Shown in pieces: positions 8,643-16,564 of a stretch of DNA of 64,000 nucleotides. How positions within the stretch are numbered: position 1 is the first letter of the stretch; the number at the start of each line of letters is the position of its first letter. The stretch is taken from positions 18,873 to 82,872 of the forward strand of contig NZ_JBNARB010000007.1 in NCBI RefSeq assembly GCF_049723235.1. The letters run 5' to 3'. Origin of the DNA: Thermovenabulum sp049723235 (GTDB taxonomy: Bacteria; Bacillota; Thermosediminibacteria; Thermosediminibacterales; Thermosediminibacteraceae). The position numbers and the translations under genes are program-made. The notes beneath the pieces are model-generated. The model ran no database searches and had not been told where the DNA came from. It saw only the letters and a program-made list of their open reading frames with translations.

Positions 8643-9875
8643 TTATAATTTTACATTTAAGCCTTTAATGGCAATCAAATCTTTAATGGATTCGGTATGG
8701 TCCCCCAGAATTATCACCTGATGGTTTCCCAGGGTTCCCGATAAGAAATCCTCCACATCCTTTTCCAAATACACCTCAATTTGGGTTCTGCACCGGAATT
8801 CGCTTTCAGGATTATCCACTATTTTCCCTTTTGCAAAGGAAACCTTTGAAAGGTCTTCCCCGCCGAATTTTAAAATGGTTACCCTGCCTTTTTCAAATTC
8901 TCCCCTTATCCCCACTCCCATCCCGGACTCAAAATGAGAGCGCAATATATAATTTTTTACGGCTTTTGTAGGAACCGTGCAATGGGCAAAAATTATCGTA
9001 TTTTTTTTGACATCGACGGATGAAGGATTCGCCATAAAGGGAATCTCCCCGGTCAAAAGGTAAGAAATATACATGGAAAAGGTGGAGGGTAAATCGCCTT
9101 CGCAACCCGCTATAATGCCTTCATCGGTCAACCGGGAGAGCGCGGGACATCCGGTAATCCCGTATTTCATTAAAAGGTCGAAACATTTCAGGGTTAAAGC
9201 ATTTAACCTGTATTTTTCGGTTAAAGACTTCAGGGCATTGTACACCCTGTGAGAATTCACTAAATCCCTTTCCTCCGGCTCCATCCTTTTTAATGCTTTG
9301 TCAAAATATCCATCGTAGTCACCCTGAGAACTTTCTAAGGTTTTATAAAATTCCTCCATGGTTATATCTACAATATTTAAACCCCAGCGCCTTTTTACTC
9401 CCTCGTAGTCTACTGCACTGGAAATAAGCCAGCCGGAAGGCCCCCCTATACTTCCGATGTTAGAAAGAGCCACTTTTGATATGGTTTTCGTTATTTGAGA
9501 TAGTCTTTTAATTTTATTCAGTACCTGATCTTTGTCGTTGTAGAGAAGATATGCCTTTTCCTTTTTATATTCGCTGACAAAAGACATTATCTCCAAGGAA
9601 GCGGCGAGGGAATTGTTTATATCCTCCGCAAGGAGAATTACCGGCCTGGGAAGGTAATCAAATATGTTTTTGAACTTTTCTTCCGTCCCTCCCGTCATTA
9701 TCCATACCAGTGTCAAATCCTTCGACCTATTGGCAAATTCATCGTTTATTTCCCCGTAATCAAAATAGGTTACTTCAAAATTTTCATTAAAAAGCGTATA
9801 GGTTTTTGCAAGGCTTTCCTTTACCTTTTCTTCTCCGTGAAGAGGGGACATCAATTGTATGACATTCAATCTCAT
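8643..9875 (-). CDS. L-fucose isomerase-like protein in a nucleoside operon
   Basis: A 410-residue protein with the fold of the fucose/arabinose isomerase group: an N-terminal Rossmann-like half and a C-terminal barrel with candidate metal ligands in CEGD (about residue 265), FAHCTVP and HFESGMGVG. True L-fucose isomerases are near 590 residues and arabinose isomerases near 500, so this is the short, uncharacterised branch. Its position, between the nucleoside ABC transporter and the regulator plus phosphorylases, argues for an aldose-ketose isomerisation of a nucleoside-derived pentose rather than fucose. That substrate is inference. No fucose or arabinose genes are nearby. Confidence 0.65.
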   Translation of the reverse strand: MRLNVIQLMSPLHGEEKVKESLAKTYTLFNENFEVTYFDYGEINDEFANRSKDLTLVWIMTGGTEEKFKNIFDYLPRPVILLAEDINNSLAASLEIMSFVSEYKKEKAYLLYNDKDQVLNKIKRLSQITKTISKVALSNIGSIGGPSGWLISSAVDYEGVKRRWGLNIVDITMEEFYKTLESSQGDYDGYFDKALKRMEPEERDLVNSHRVYNALKSLTEKYRLNALTLKCFDLLMKYGITGCPALSRLTDEGIIAGCEGDLPSTFSMYISYLLTGEIPFMANPSSVDVKKNTIIFAHCTVPTKAVKNYILRSHFESGMGVGIRGEFEKGRVTILKFGGEDLSKVSFAKGKIVDNPESEFRCRTQIEVYLEKDVEDFLSGTLGNHQVIILGDHTESIKDLIAIKGLNVKL

Positions 9876-9901
9876 ACCCTTAAGCCCTCCCTTAAAATAT
9901 T

Positions 9902-10786
9902 TTATTTTGTCCCTCTCTCGTAAGGCACACCGTCAGCAGCAGGCGGAGTGGATTTTCTTACCACACCGGCCAGCACCGCCAGTGTCAAAACGTACGGGAT
10001 CATTTTTATGAACTGGTAGGGAATCACCGCATTCTGCACTACCCTGAAACTTAAACTTTCTGCAAAACCAAAGAGTAATGATGCCCATAGGGCCCCTTTT
10101 GGAGTCCAATTGCCAAAGATCATTGCGGCAAGGGCAATATATCCTTTGCCCTGAGTCATTCCTTCCACGTACATCCCGGTATGTTCCAGAGCTAAATACG
10201 CTCCTGCAAGACCTGCCAGCACTCCGCTTATAATTACTCCGGCGTATTTCATCTTAAAAACGTTAATTCCGAGAGTATCCGCCGCCAGAGGATTTTCACC
10301 AACAGAACGCAGCCTTAAACCGAAGACGGTCTTTTCCAGAATGTATCCGGCTACAGGCACCAGAATGAGGGCTAAAATTATTACAGGTGAAGTCTCCCCC
10401 AGCAGAGGAATCTTTAACTTGAAAAGCCCGTTTACATGGGGAGTTGTAGTGGCCATTTTGAAAAACGCCTGACTCAAAAATCTGGAACTTCCGTAGGCTA
10501 AAATATTAAGGGCTACACCGCTTACAATCTGATCCACTCTGAATGTAACCGTGGCTATTGCATGAATCAAGGCCAAAAAAGCACCCGCCGCCATTGCAAA
10601 TAAAAATCCCACATAAGGTCCAAAATAATAGGATCCGAGGGCACCCCAGAAGGAACCCACTATCATCATGCCTTCCAGTCCTATATTCACAACACCTGCT
10701 CTTTCGGTATATACCGCCCCAATTGCCGTAAGGATGATGGGTACCGCCATTCGGAGTGATGACGCTATCAACTCGATCAAAAACAA
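9902..10786 (-). CDS. Nucleoside ABC transporter permease (NupQ type)
   Basis: Inner-membrane channel subunit of a BMP-family ABC importer. The 294 residues hold about eight to nine spans and the family segments ERAGVVNIGLEGMM near residue 28 and FGLRLRSVGENPLAADTLGI near 155, typical of the second permease in guanosine/purine nucleoside importers such as Bacillus NupNOPQ. The TTG start follows AGGGGTGG. It abuts its partner permease by one base, as the two pack as a heterodimer. Confidence 0.87.
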   Translation of the reverse strand: MFLIELIASSLRMAVPIILTAIGAVYTERAGVVNIGLEGMMIVGSFWGALGSYYFGPYVGFLFAMAAGAFLALIHAIATVTFRVDQIVSGVALNILAYGSSRFLSQAFFKMATTTPHVNGLFKLKIPLLGETSPVIILALILVPVAGYILEKTVFGLRLRSVGENPLAADTLGINVFKMKYAGVIISGVLAGLAGAYLALEHTGMYVEGMTQGKGYIALAAMIFGNWTPKGALWASLLFGFAESLSFRVVQNAVIPYQFIKMIPYVLTLAVLAGVVRKSTPPAADGVPYERGTK

Positions 10787-10787
10787 T

Positions 10788-11879
10788 TTAAGCCACCCCT
10801 TTCTTCTCTATGCGACGGATATAGTCGTTCATCACTTTATTGATGACAACAATGGAAAGAATCATCAGAGCCTGCAGTATTACGATTGTATCCATTGGGA
10901 CGTTCAGCAGGGTCTGTATTCCCTCGGCTCCTCTCTTTAAAAAGCCAAAGAGTATGGAAGCCGCTATTATCCCGAAGGGGCTGTTCTGCCCTATAAGGGC
11001 AACGGCTATACCGTCAAATCCATAGCCTCTTGGGAAATCCAGGTCCATATAGCCGAAATATCCCATTAGGTCTGAAAGCCCTACGAGACCCGCTATAGCT
11101 CCGCTTAACAGAAAGCCTTTATAAAATACTTTTTCCGGATTTATTCCCGCTGTCCTGGAGGCATCGGGATTTTGCCCCACACAGCGAAGCTCAAAACCGA
11201 ACGGGGTGTAATAAAGCATGTAGTATACAGCAAAAGCCAGAAGGATTCCCAGCGGGAAAAACCAGTTTAGATACACGTGTTTCGGAAGATTCACACCAAA
11301 AAGGGCTAAAAGTCCATGCAGTTTCGGTATCAAAGCTGTGGGCAATAATTTCGGTGTCCTGATGAGAAGTTTCTGGCTCCTGTCCAGGAATACCTCGGAA
11401 ATTAAAAAGTGAATTAAGGAGTAGGAAATATAGTTTAACATTATAGTGCTTATTACTTCATGTACCCCTCTTTTTATTTTTAAATACACCGGGAGGTAGG
11501 CCCACAACATTCCTCCGATGACCCCGGATAGGATAACAAGGGGTATATGGATTACTGCGGGTAGTCCTTTTAATGAAAAGCCTGCAAGGGCTGCAAGAAA
11601 GGTACCGATTAAATACTGTCCTTCAATACCTATATTGAAGAGTCCCATTCTGAACCCTATGGAAACCGCAAGTCCCGAGAATATCAATGGCGTTGAATTG
11701 TAAAAAATTATTGCAACGCTATCCAGCCTTCTGAAGGAAAACCTGAACATGGTGTAAAAAACCTCTATGGGATTTTTCCCTATGGCCAGAATCACCAGAG
11801 AACTTAAAAAAGCTGCAACAACTATTGCCAAAACGGGAGAAATTATTTTTAATATCAATACGCTGTAATTTCTCTTCAT
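10788..11879 (-). CDS. Nucleoside ABC transporter permease (NupP type)
   Basis: Second permease of the importer, 363 residues with about ten spans. The GLFNIGIEGQYLIG segment near residue 77 and FGFELRCVGQNPDASRTAGI near 225 are the conserved loops of this family, the latter being the coupling region that contacts the ATPase. The ATG overlaps the end of the ATPase gene by four bases, a translational coupling arrangement. Confidence 0.87.
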   Translation of the reverse strand: MKRNYSVLILKIISPVLAIVVAAFLSSLVILAIGKNPIEVFYTMFRFSFRRLDSVAIIFYNSTPLIFSGLAVSIGFRMGLFNIGIEGQYLIGTFLAALAGFSLKGLPAVIHIPLVILSGVIGGMLWAYLPVYLKIKRGVHEVISTIMLNYISYSLIHFLISEVFLDRSQKLLIRTPKLLPTALIPKLHGLLALFGVNLPKHVYLNWFFPLGILLAFAVYYMLYYTPFGFELRCVGQNPDASRTAGINPEKVFYKGFLLSGAIAGLVGLSDLMGYFGYMDLDFPRGYGFDGIAVALIGQNSPFGIIAASILFGFLKRGAEGIQTLLNVPMDTIVILQALMILSIVVINKVMNDYIRRIEKKGVA

Positions 11880-13402
11880 GACGCTTCACCAGCCTTTTCA
11901 TGAGCTCCAAGCATATAAAGGCCTATTTCGTCCAAGGAAACCTCCTGTGGCTCGAATTCGGCGACTATTTTGCCTCCGTACATTACTCCCACCCGGTCTG
12001 AAAGCGAGAGCACTTCGTCTAAATCTGCGGATATCAGCAAAATTGCCTTACCTTCTTTTCTGAGCCTTAATAGCTGGCTGTAAACAAATTCCGAAGCCCC
12101 GATGTCAAGTCCCCTTGTAGGCTGGGCGGCAATAATGAAGACCGGATTTTGAGACAGCTCCCTTCCCAGAATAACTTTTTGCTGGTTACCGCCGGATAGG
12201 CCTTCCACCGCCTGTCGGATAGAACTTAAAGAAACGTGGTACTCCTCAACAACGTTTCTGCAGAATCTCTCCGCATTTTTTACATCCAAGGAGGGAGCCC
12301 TGTAAAATTCCTTTTTTCTATGAAGCCCCAGGACTGCATTTTCCCATACCTTCATCGGAAGCACCAGCCCCTGTTTATGCCTGTCTTCGGGGATAAAGGC
12401 TATGCCCAGATCCCTTCTTTCCCTTATGGATAAATCCTTTACGCTTTTTCCCAGCACCTTTATGTCGCCCTCATCAGCCCTTCTCAAGCCGATTATTGCT
12501 TCGGCTAATTCTTTTTGGCCATTGCCCTCTACACCGGCAATACCGTATATCTCTCCGGCCCGTATTTTAATGTTTACACCTTCCACTACCGGCCGCCCGT
12601 CCCTATCTTTTACCTGGAGGTTTTCTAAGGAAACCACCACTTCCCCTTTTTCCACTTCTTCCCTATCCAGTTTCAGAAGCACCGGCTTACCAACCATCAT
12701 TCTTGCCAGTTCTTCTTTATTTACCTGTTGAGGCTCTACCGTTCCTACTACCTTCCCTCTTCTTAAAACCGTTATTTTATCCGCTATTTCCAGCACTTCA
12801 TCCAGTTTATGGCTAATAAATATTATGGTTTTTCCTTCTTCTTTTAACCTCCGCAAATTGACGAACAATTCTTTTACTTCCTGGGGTGCAAGAACAGCCG
12901 TGGGTTCATCGAGAACCAGGATATCGGCGCCTCTATAAAGAACCTTTAATATTTCTACCCTCTGGGCCATCCCCACGGATATGTCTTCTACCTTAGCCTT
13001 GAGGTCTACCGAGAAATTATAGAGTCTGCATAAATTCTCAATAGCCTTTTTGGATTCTTCCCAGTCTATGGTAAAACCCTTTTTCCTTTCCGCGCCGAGA
13101 ATAATGTTTTCCAGGACGGAAAATCTGCCGACCAGCATAAAATGCTGATGAACCATTCCGATTTTAAGTTCAATGGCCCGGTTAGGAGAAGATATCCTTT
13201 CCTTTTTCCCGAAAATGAATATCTCGCCTTCATCAGGCTGGTAAAGTCCAGAAAGAATCTTCATGAGCGTGCTCTTGCCGGCACCGTTTTCACCGACAAT
13301 AGCGTGAATTTCCCCTTTATCCACTTCCAAATTAATGCGGTCATTGGCGACTATACCCGGAAAACGCTTGGTAATGTTTTTAAGCACAATCGCTTTTTCC
13401 AA
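11876..13402 (-). CDS. Nucleoside ABC transporter ATP-binding protein (NupO type)
   Basis: Tandem ATPase of 508 residues that powers the importer. The first half has Walker A GENGAGKST (residues 37-45), the signature-like ISVGMAQRVEIL and Walker B ILVLDEPTAVL; the second half has a degenerate Walker A (GVEGNGQKEL), an intact LSGGNQQKV signature and a modified Walker B (VFIIAAQPTRGLD). This asymmetry is normal for sugar/nucleoside ATPases of this kind. The TTG start follows GAGGTG. A hairpin in the gap upstream separates its expression from that of bmpA. Confidence 0.9.
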   Translation of the reverse strand: MEKAIVLKNITKRFPGIVANDRINLEVDKGEIHAIVGENGAGKSTLMKILSGLYQPDEGEIFIFGKKERISSPNRAIELKIGMVHQHFMLVGRFSVLENIILGAERKKGFTIDWEESKKAIENLCRLYNFSVDLKAKVEDISVGMAQRVEILKVLYRGADILVLDEPTAVLAPQEVKELFVNLRRLKEEGKTIIFISHKLDEVLEIADKITVLRRGKVVGTVEPQQVNKEELARMMVGKPVLLKLDREEVEKGEVVVSLENLQVKDRDGRPVVEGVNIKIRAGEIYGIAGVEGNGQKELAEAIIGLRRADEGDIKVLGKSVKDLSIRERRDLGIAFIPEDRHKQGLVLPMKVWENAVLGLHRKKEFYRAPSLDVKNAERFCRNVVEEYHVSLSSIRQAVEGLSGGNQQKVILGRELSQNPVFIIAAQPTRGLDIGASEFVYSQLLRLRKEGKAILLISADLDEVLSLSDRVGVMYGGKIVAEFEPQEVSLDEIGLYMLGAHEKAGEAS

Positions 13403-13433
13403 GATTTCACCTCATTTGCAAAATATTTAAAAA

Positions 13434-13454
13434 GGGGTGACATTACGTCACCCC
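13434..13454 (-). terminator. Intercistronic hairpin between bmpA and the ABC ATPase
   Basis: Eight-base perfect stem (arms 13434-13441 and 13447-13454) with a five-base loop. Read on the minus strand it is followed by TTTTTAAATATTTT, so it looks like a leaky intrinsic terminator, which would leave the abundant binding lipoprotein more highly expressed than the membrane subunits. Confidence 0.75.
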
Positions 13455-13465
13455 GCAGGTAACAA

Positions 13466-14563
13466 TTATTTTAACCCTTTTACAAATTCTTCGTATTGTT
13501 TTTTGTCTGCGGGCACCTTAATTTCGCCCTTTACGATTTTATCTTTAATTTCATCTAATTTTGCAGTAATATCGGAAATCATGTTCTTATTGTAATCATT
13601 CAAAGCGTATCCTACGCCATCTTCTGCAAGTCCGAAGACTCTGTATCCACCTTTGAAGTTACCTTCCACGTAATCCTTTATAGTGTCGTAAACGGCTACA
13701 TCCACCCTCTTTAACATGCTGGTCAGGATGTAGGGTCTTTGTTCTTCCTTTGCGGTTAAGGATTGATCGGAGTCAACGCCGATTGCAAACTTCTTTTCTG
13801 CAGTGGCAGCTTCTATAACGCCAATACCGGAAGCTCCGGAAGCGTGATATACCACATCCGCGCCTGCCTTAAACTGCTTTAATGCAAGTTCCTTACCCTT
13901 TACGGGGTCCTTGAAAGCCTCACCGGTGGTGCCGATGTAGTCGGAAACTATTTCAACTTTGGGATTTACGTATTTTGCACCGGCCATATAGCCTGCTTCA
14001 AATTTTTCAATCAAAGGAATCTTCATACCGCCTACAAAACCAATTTTTCCAGTCTTAGATTTTAATGCAGCGGCAGCACCTACCAGGAAAGAACCTTCCT
14101 CTTCTTTAAATTGCAGGCAGGCTACATTAGATTTTTCGTCAAGACCTTCGATAAAACCATCAATCAATCCAAATTTTACATCGGGGAATTCCTTTGATAC
14201 CTTGGCAATATGATCGGTAAACATAAAACCTACGCCGAAGATTAAATTATATCCATCTTCAGCAAGAAGCCTTAAAAGCTGCTCCCTGTTTTCTCCACCT
14301 GCGGAAGGCTCCAAGTATTTTACCTCGATCTTATCTCCAAATTCCTTCTGGGCTCTTTCCAAACCGGCATAAGCGCTGTCATTAAAGGAAAGGTCCCCTC
14401 TTCCACCCACGTCGAAAACAAGACCTACTTTAATCTTTTTGGTTTCTGCAGGCTGTTGCTGCTGTTGCTGAGGCGGTTGAGCTTCTTTCTTGGCGCAGCC
14501 AGCAAAGGCAAAAACCGCCATTAATACCACGAGCATCAAGGCTATTATCTTTCTCATTTTCAT
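13466..14563 (-). CDS. BMP-family nucleoside-binding lipoprotein
   Basis: Solute-binding protein of the importer, anchored outside the membrane. The first 23 residues are a lipoprotein signal: basic start (MKMRKII), hydrophobic core and the lipobox FAGC with the lipidated Cys at residue 22, followed by a Gln/Pro linker. The rest is the two-lobed Med/BMP fold (VGLVFDVGGRGDLSFNDSAY, GLIDGF, HASGASGIGV) that binds purine nucleosides in characterised members. It is the first gene of the operon, behind the candidate operator, and is 365 residues, normal for the family. Confidence 0.9.
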   Translation of the reverse strand: MKMRKIIALMLVVLMAVFAFAGCAKKEAQPPQQQQQQPAETKKIKVGLVFDVGGRGDLSFNDSAYAGLERAQKEFGDKIEVKYLEPSAGGENREQLLRLLAEDGYNLIFGVGFMFTDHIAKVSKEFPDVKFGLIDGFIEGLDEKSNVACLQFKEEEGSFLVGAAAALKSKTGKIGFVGGMKIPLIEKFEAGYMAGAKYVNPKVEIVSDYIGTTGEAFKDPVKGKELALKQFKAGADVVYHASGASGIGVIEAATAEKKFAIGVDSDQSLTAKEEQRPYILTSMLKRVDVAVYDTIKDYVEGNFKGGYRVFGLAEDGVGYALNDYNKNMISDITAKLDEIKDKIVKGEIKVPADKKQYEEFVKGLK

Positions 14564-14605
14564 ATATTTATACCCTCCCGTTTATTTATGTAAATTATTT
14601 TTAAA

Positions 14606-14652
14606 ATAGTAAAACTTTTACCCCCTTTCGCAAGGTTGTCTGACGTCTAACA
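14606..14652 (-). promoter_or_regulatory. Candidate promoter and GntR operator of the nucleoside operon
   Basis: Between the gamma-carbonic-anhydrase stop and bmpA lies the imperfect palindrome TGTTAGACGTCAGACA (minus strand, 14637-14652), 14 of 16 positions symmetric. Just downstream are weak boxes TTGCGA (14628-14633) and TACTAT (14606-14611) 16 bases apart. A HutC-type regulator is encoded in the operon and this is the only upstream region of suitable size, so this is the best operator candidate. The palindrome is seen; its use is inferred, and the -35/-10 choice is uncertain. Confidence 0.45.
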
Positions 14653-14663
14653 TCTTCATTTTA

Positions 14664-15182
14664 TCAATTAGTAAATTCACCTGTCAAGAAAATTTTTGAA
14701 AGTATCACATAATCCCGGGTATTCTTCCTGATAGAATTTAAATATTCTTCCGTTAGCTCGGTTACTACTTTTGCAGGAGAACCGACTGCAAGGCTCCTGG
14801 GTGGAATTACCTTCCCGCTGGGTACCAGCGACCCTGCCGCCACCAATGCCTCTTCTCCGATTTGTGCCCCATCCAGAATTATTGCGCCCATTCCTATTAG
14901 AGCTCCATCCTTTATTGTACACCCGTGGAGTATTGCATTATGCCCGACGGTAACATTTTCTCCCACCACGCAGGGATTGTTCTCGGTAACATGCAGTACG
15001 CAACCGTCCTGAATATTGGAATTTTTCCCTACTTTAATATAGTTAATATCACCCCTTAAAACAGCCCTGAACCACACGCTGGAATTTTCCTCTAACATTA
15101 CATCGCCGATTATATCCGCAGAATCGGCTACGAAGGATGTGGGATGAATTGATGGTTTTTTATCTTTAAAGGTTATTATCAC
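14664..15182 (-). CDS. Gamma-carbonic-anhydrase-like hexapeptide-repeat protein
   Basis: Left-handed beta-helix protein of 172 residues, probably a trimer. The three zinc-ligand histidines of the gamma-carbonic anhydrase group are present at His-64, His-81 and His-86 (CVLHV, VGHNAILHG). Members of this YrdA/PaaY group are sometimes active carbonic anhydrases and sometimes of unknown role, so CO2 hydration is possible but not shown. The GTG start is behind AAGGAGG. It appears to stand alone, with the nucleoside operon promoter starting right after its stop. Confidence 0.8.
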   Translation of the reverse strand: MIITFKDKKPSIHPTSFVADSADIIGDVMLEENSSVWFRAVLRGDINYIKVGKNSNIQDGCVLHVTENNPCVVGENVTVGHNAILHGCTIKDGALIGMGAIILDGAQIGEEALVAAGSLVPSGKVIPPRSLAVGSPAKVVTELTEEYLNSIRKNTRDYVILSKIFLTGEFTN

Positions 15183-15217
15183 TGACGACTGCCTCCTTAA
15201 TTTGTAGTTTTCAATAT

Positions 15218-16063
15218 TTATGCGTTCTGGAAAAACAGTGCCACCGTGCCCGGGCCCGAATGGGAGCCTATAACAGGGCCTATCCAGGAAATCATAATTT
15301 GCTTTACATTAAATTCCCTTTTCATTGCATCGGCAAGTTCTAAAGCCAGTTCCTCATTATCTCCATGGCTTATCCCTATTAACTGATTCTCCAGATTTTT
15401 CCCTCTCTCGGCAGCTATTTCAACCATCCTTTTTACCACATTTTTTCTTCCCCTGACTTTTTCCAGAGGGAAAATCGCTCCATCAACAATATGCAGTATA
15501 GGTTTAATGTTTAAGAGCCCTCCTATAAATGCCTGAGCTCCGGATATCCTGCCTCCCCTTTTTAAAAATTCCAGGTCATCTACTGTAAAAATATGTTCCA
15601 TATGATGAGCGTAAAATTCTATTTCCCGGGAAATTTCGTCAAAATCCCTTCCTTCTTCTGCCATTTGAGCGGCTTTGTAAACGACAAGCCCAGTCCCTAA
15701 GCTGGCACACTTTGTATCTATAACCTTTATGTGGTCGGCCTTTACAGTTTCCTTGGCCATCAGTGCCGCCTGGTAACTGCCGGTCAGTTTTGAAGAAAGC
15801 CCCAGGACTATGCCTTTTTTACCTTCCTTCCGCAACTCTTCAAAACAGTTGATAAATACATTCACCGGAACCTGAGAAGTTACAGGAATTATCTCTCCCC
15901 TTCTCATCTTTTCGTAAAATTCTTTGATATCAAGATAAGAGATATCCTCACCGGGATTGTCTTTTAATGATACGGGCATTTTTAATCGTATTACGGGTAA
16001 TTTATTTACCACCTCTTCCGGCAGGTCGCACGAGGTGTCGGTTATAATGACAGTTTTTGACAT
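15218..16063 (-). CDS. DegV-family fatty-acid-binding protein
   Basis: Two-domain protein that binds a long-chain fatty acid; the founding group includes FakB, which presents fatty acids to the kinase FakA. The N terminus (VIITDTSCDLPEEVV), the GLSSKLTGSYQAA and DTKCASLGTG motifs and the C-terminal LEFLKRGGRISGAQAF segment define the family. I place the start at the internal ATG at 16063 because the only ribosome site, GAGGGGG, lies within a longer possible reading start at 16081; the result is 281 residues, the normal size. No fatty-acid kinase gene is nearby. Confidence 0.88.
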   Translation of the reverse strand: MSKTVIITDTSCDLPEEVVNKLPVIRLKMPVSLKDNPGEDISYLDIKEFYEKMRRGEIIPVTSQVPVNVFINCFEELRKEGKKGIVLGLSSKLTGSYQAALMAKETVKADHIKVIDTKCASLGTGLVVYKAAQMAEEGRDFDEISREIEFYAHHMEHIFTVDDLEFLKRGGRISGAQAFIGGLLNIKPILHIVDGAIFPLEKVRGRKNVVKRMVEIAAERGKNLENQLIGISHGDNEELALELADAMKREFNVKQIMISWIGPVIGSHSGPGTVALFFQNA

Positions 16064-16102
16064 AAAAACATACCCCCTCAAAACTTTTAAAACCTTTCTG
16101 GT

Positions 16103-16564
16103 TTATTTTGAATCTAAACTCTTTAATATTTCTTTAACCGTTATTTTAAAAACCGGATGGACGAAATCCGCCGCAATCTGGGCAAGGGGCTTTATTACAA
16201 AAATCCTGTTGTGGGCATCGGGATGAGGTATTTTTAAATCTTCTTCATTTAAGATTAAACCATTGTAAAAAATTATATCTAAGTCAATGTTTCTCGGTCC
16301 CCATTTTATTTTTCTCTCCCTGCCCATTTCTTTTTCAATTTCTTGAAGGGTATTTAAAAGCTCTCTCGGAGAAAGCAGGGTTTCTGCCTGCAATACGGCG
16401 TTTAAAAACCTGGGCTGGTCTATATAGCCGTAAGGTTCTGTTTCTATAATATCGGAAATTTTTACTACTTTTATGCCCCTGTACCTTATTTTCTCTATTG
16501 CCGTTTTAATATTTGCCTCCCTGTCCCCTACATTGCTTCCAAGGGCGATGAATACATCTGGCAT
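16103..16564 (-). CDS. folK: 2-amino-4-hydroxy-6-hydroxymethyldihydropteridine pyrophosphokinase
   Basis: Transfers pyrophosphate from ATP to hydroxymethyl-dihydropterin, the step before FolP. The family motifs are clear: ALGSNVGDREANI at the N terminus, EPYGYIDQPRFLNAV near residue 46, and GRERKIKWGPRNIDLDI near 84, which carries the nucleotide and metal ligands. 153 residues, typical. Its start overlaps the end of folP by 37 bases. In most Clostridia folB lies between these genes; here it is missing. Confidence 0.93.
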   Translation of the reverse strand: MPDVFIALGSNVGDREANIKTAIEKIRYRGIKVVKISDIIETEPYGYIDQPRFLNAVLQAETLLSPRELLNTLQEIEKEMGRERKIKWGPRNIDLDIIFYNGLILNEEDLKIPHPDAHNRIFVIKPLAQIAADFVHPVFKITVKEILKSLDSK

